6,535 nt of DNA, taken from Candidatus Bathyarchaeota archaeon (GTDB lineage Archaea > Thermoproteota > Bathyarchaeia > TCS64). The stretch is from the NCBI GenBank assembly GCA_030608725.1, contig JAUWDP010000063.1, positions 1 through 6,535 of the forward strand. The letters run 5' to 3'. A program made the translations under genes and the position numbers. Positions 6,236 through 6,535 of this stretch are shown in pieces. The notes below the pieces were generated by a model. That model was not told where the DNA came from. It was given only the letters and a program-made list of their open reading frames with translations, and searched no databases. The stretch's first letter is position 1. Each line of letters opens with the position of its first letter.

Positions 6236-6535
6236 GTGTCCGTTATCGAGTTCGAGGGGAAGAAACCGAGGGTTCACGACTCCGTGTTCCTCGCCCCCGG
6301 CTCCTGGGTCATCGGCGACGTCACCATCGAGGAGGGTGCCAACATCTGGACCGGGGCCATCATCAGGGGGGACGACGACACCGTCGAGATCGGCGCAAGG
6401 ACCACGGTGCTGGAGAACTGCATCATCGAGGCGCCCACAGGCTCCCCGGTCAAGATAGGCGACGACACCATCATCTCCCACGGCGCGATAGTCCACGGCG
6501 CCACGATAGGGAGTAACGTCCTCGTCGGCATCGGG
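6236..6535 (+). CDS. Gamma carbonic anhydrase-like left-handed beta-helix protein, 3' end missing
   Basis: The first 100 codons run open to the right edge. The GTG start is fixed by an in-frame TAA directly before it (6233-6235) and by GAGGGAG (6225-6231). Hexapeptide repeats build a left-handed beta-helix: VIGDVTIEEGANIWTGAIIRGD (25-46), VEIGARTTVLEN (50-61), VKIGDDTIISHGAIVHGATIGSNVLVGIG (72-100). The RGD at 44-46 and the paired His82 and His87 (SHGAIVHG) match gamma carbonic anhydrases of the Cam/YrdA/PaaY group. The first zinc His expected after the NVQDN-like segment is Glu65 (NCIIEAP), and the active-site Gln is Leu59 (TTVLEN). It may therefore bind metal differently, or act as an acyl- or thioester-related relative rather than a true carbonic anhydrase. 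The trimer-forming C-terminal part lies outside the window. Confidence 0.88.
   Translation, partial: MSVIEFEGKKPRVHDSVFLAPGSWVIGDVTIEEGANIWTGAIIRGDDDTVEIGARTTVLENCIIEAPTGSPVKIGDDTIISHGAIVHGATIGSNVLVGIG

Noticed and set aside
6223..6516. Arg/His-rich plus-strand frame of 97 codons at the right edge
   Set aside because: It is the +1-shifted shadow of the carbonic-anhydrase-like gene, whose own frame is open to the edge and shows hexapeptide repeats.

Overview
This window looks like a piece of an archaeal chromosome. Coding regions are GC-rich, with heavy use of AGG for Arg and ATA for Ile, and are separated by short AT-rich gaps that carry TATA-like boxes rather than bacterial -35/-10 pairs. 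Starts include GTG and TTG, and several genes have purine-rich Shine-Dalgarno (SD) sequences. I cannot name the phylum with confidence. No rRNA, tRNA, CRISPR array, insertion sequence or phage gene is visible.

Left part, minus strand (1-3784). A 403-residue major facilitator superfamily (MFS) transporter (2573-3784) is followed by a 200-250 base non-coding gap rich in perfect inverted repeats. Next comes a MutL/GlmL-family ASKHA ATPase (548-2320), the family linked to adenosylcobalamin-dependent glutamate mutase. Four bases beyond its stop, a gene for a protein with several lipoyl/biotinyl-like half-barrel motifs begins and runs off the left edge (1-537). This last gene is open to the window edge. 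The ATPase and barrel gene form a tight two-gene unit. No mutase subunit is visible beside them.

Middle part, plus strand (3956-5745). A divergent promoter region (3785-3955) separates the transporter from a nadC-nadA operon. NadA makes quinolinate from iminoaspartate and dihydroxyacetone phosphate. NadC converts quinolinate to nicotinate mononucleotide. The nadA SD lies inside the end of nadC, so the pair is co-transcribed and probably translationally coupled. The enzyme supplying iminoaspartate (NadB or aspartate dehydrogenase) is not in the window.

Right part (5797-6535). A short zinc-ribbon-like protein of unknown function lies on the minus strand (5797-6069). It is divergent from the 5' end of a gamma-class carbonic-anhydrase-like left-handed beta-helix protein (6236 to the right edge). 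Two of that protein's three expected metal-binding His residues are present, and the first is replaced by Glu.

Most of the window is ordinary housekeeping DNA. The points most worth a second look are the ATPase/barrel pair with its altered phosphate-1 motif, the hairpin-rich gap 2400-2572, and the altered metal site of the carbonic-anhydrase-like protein.
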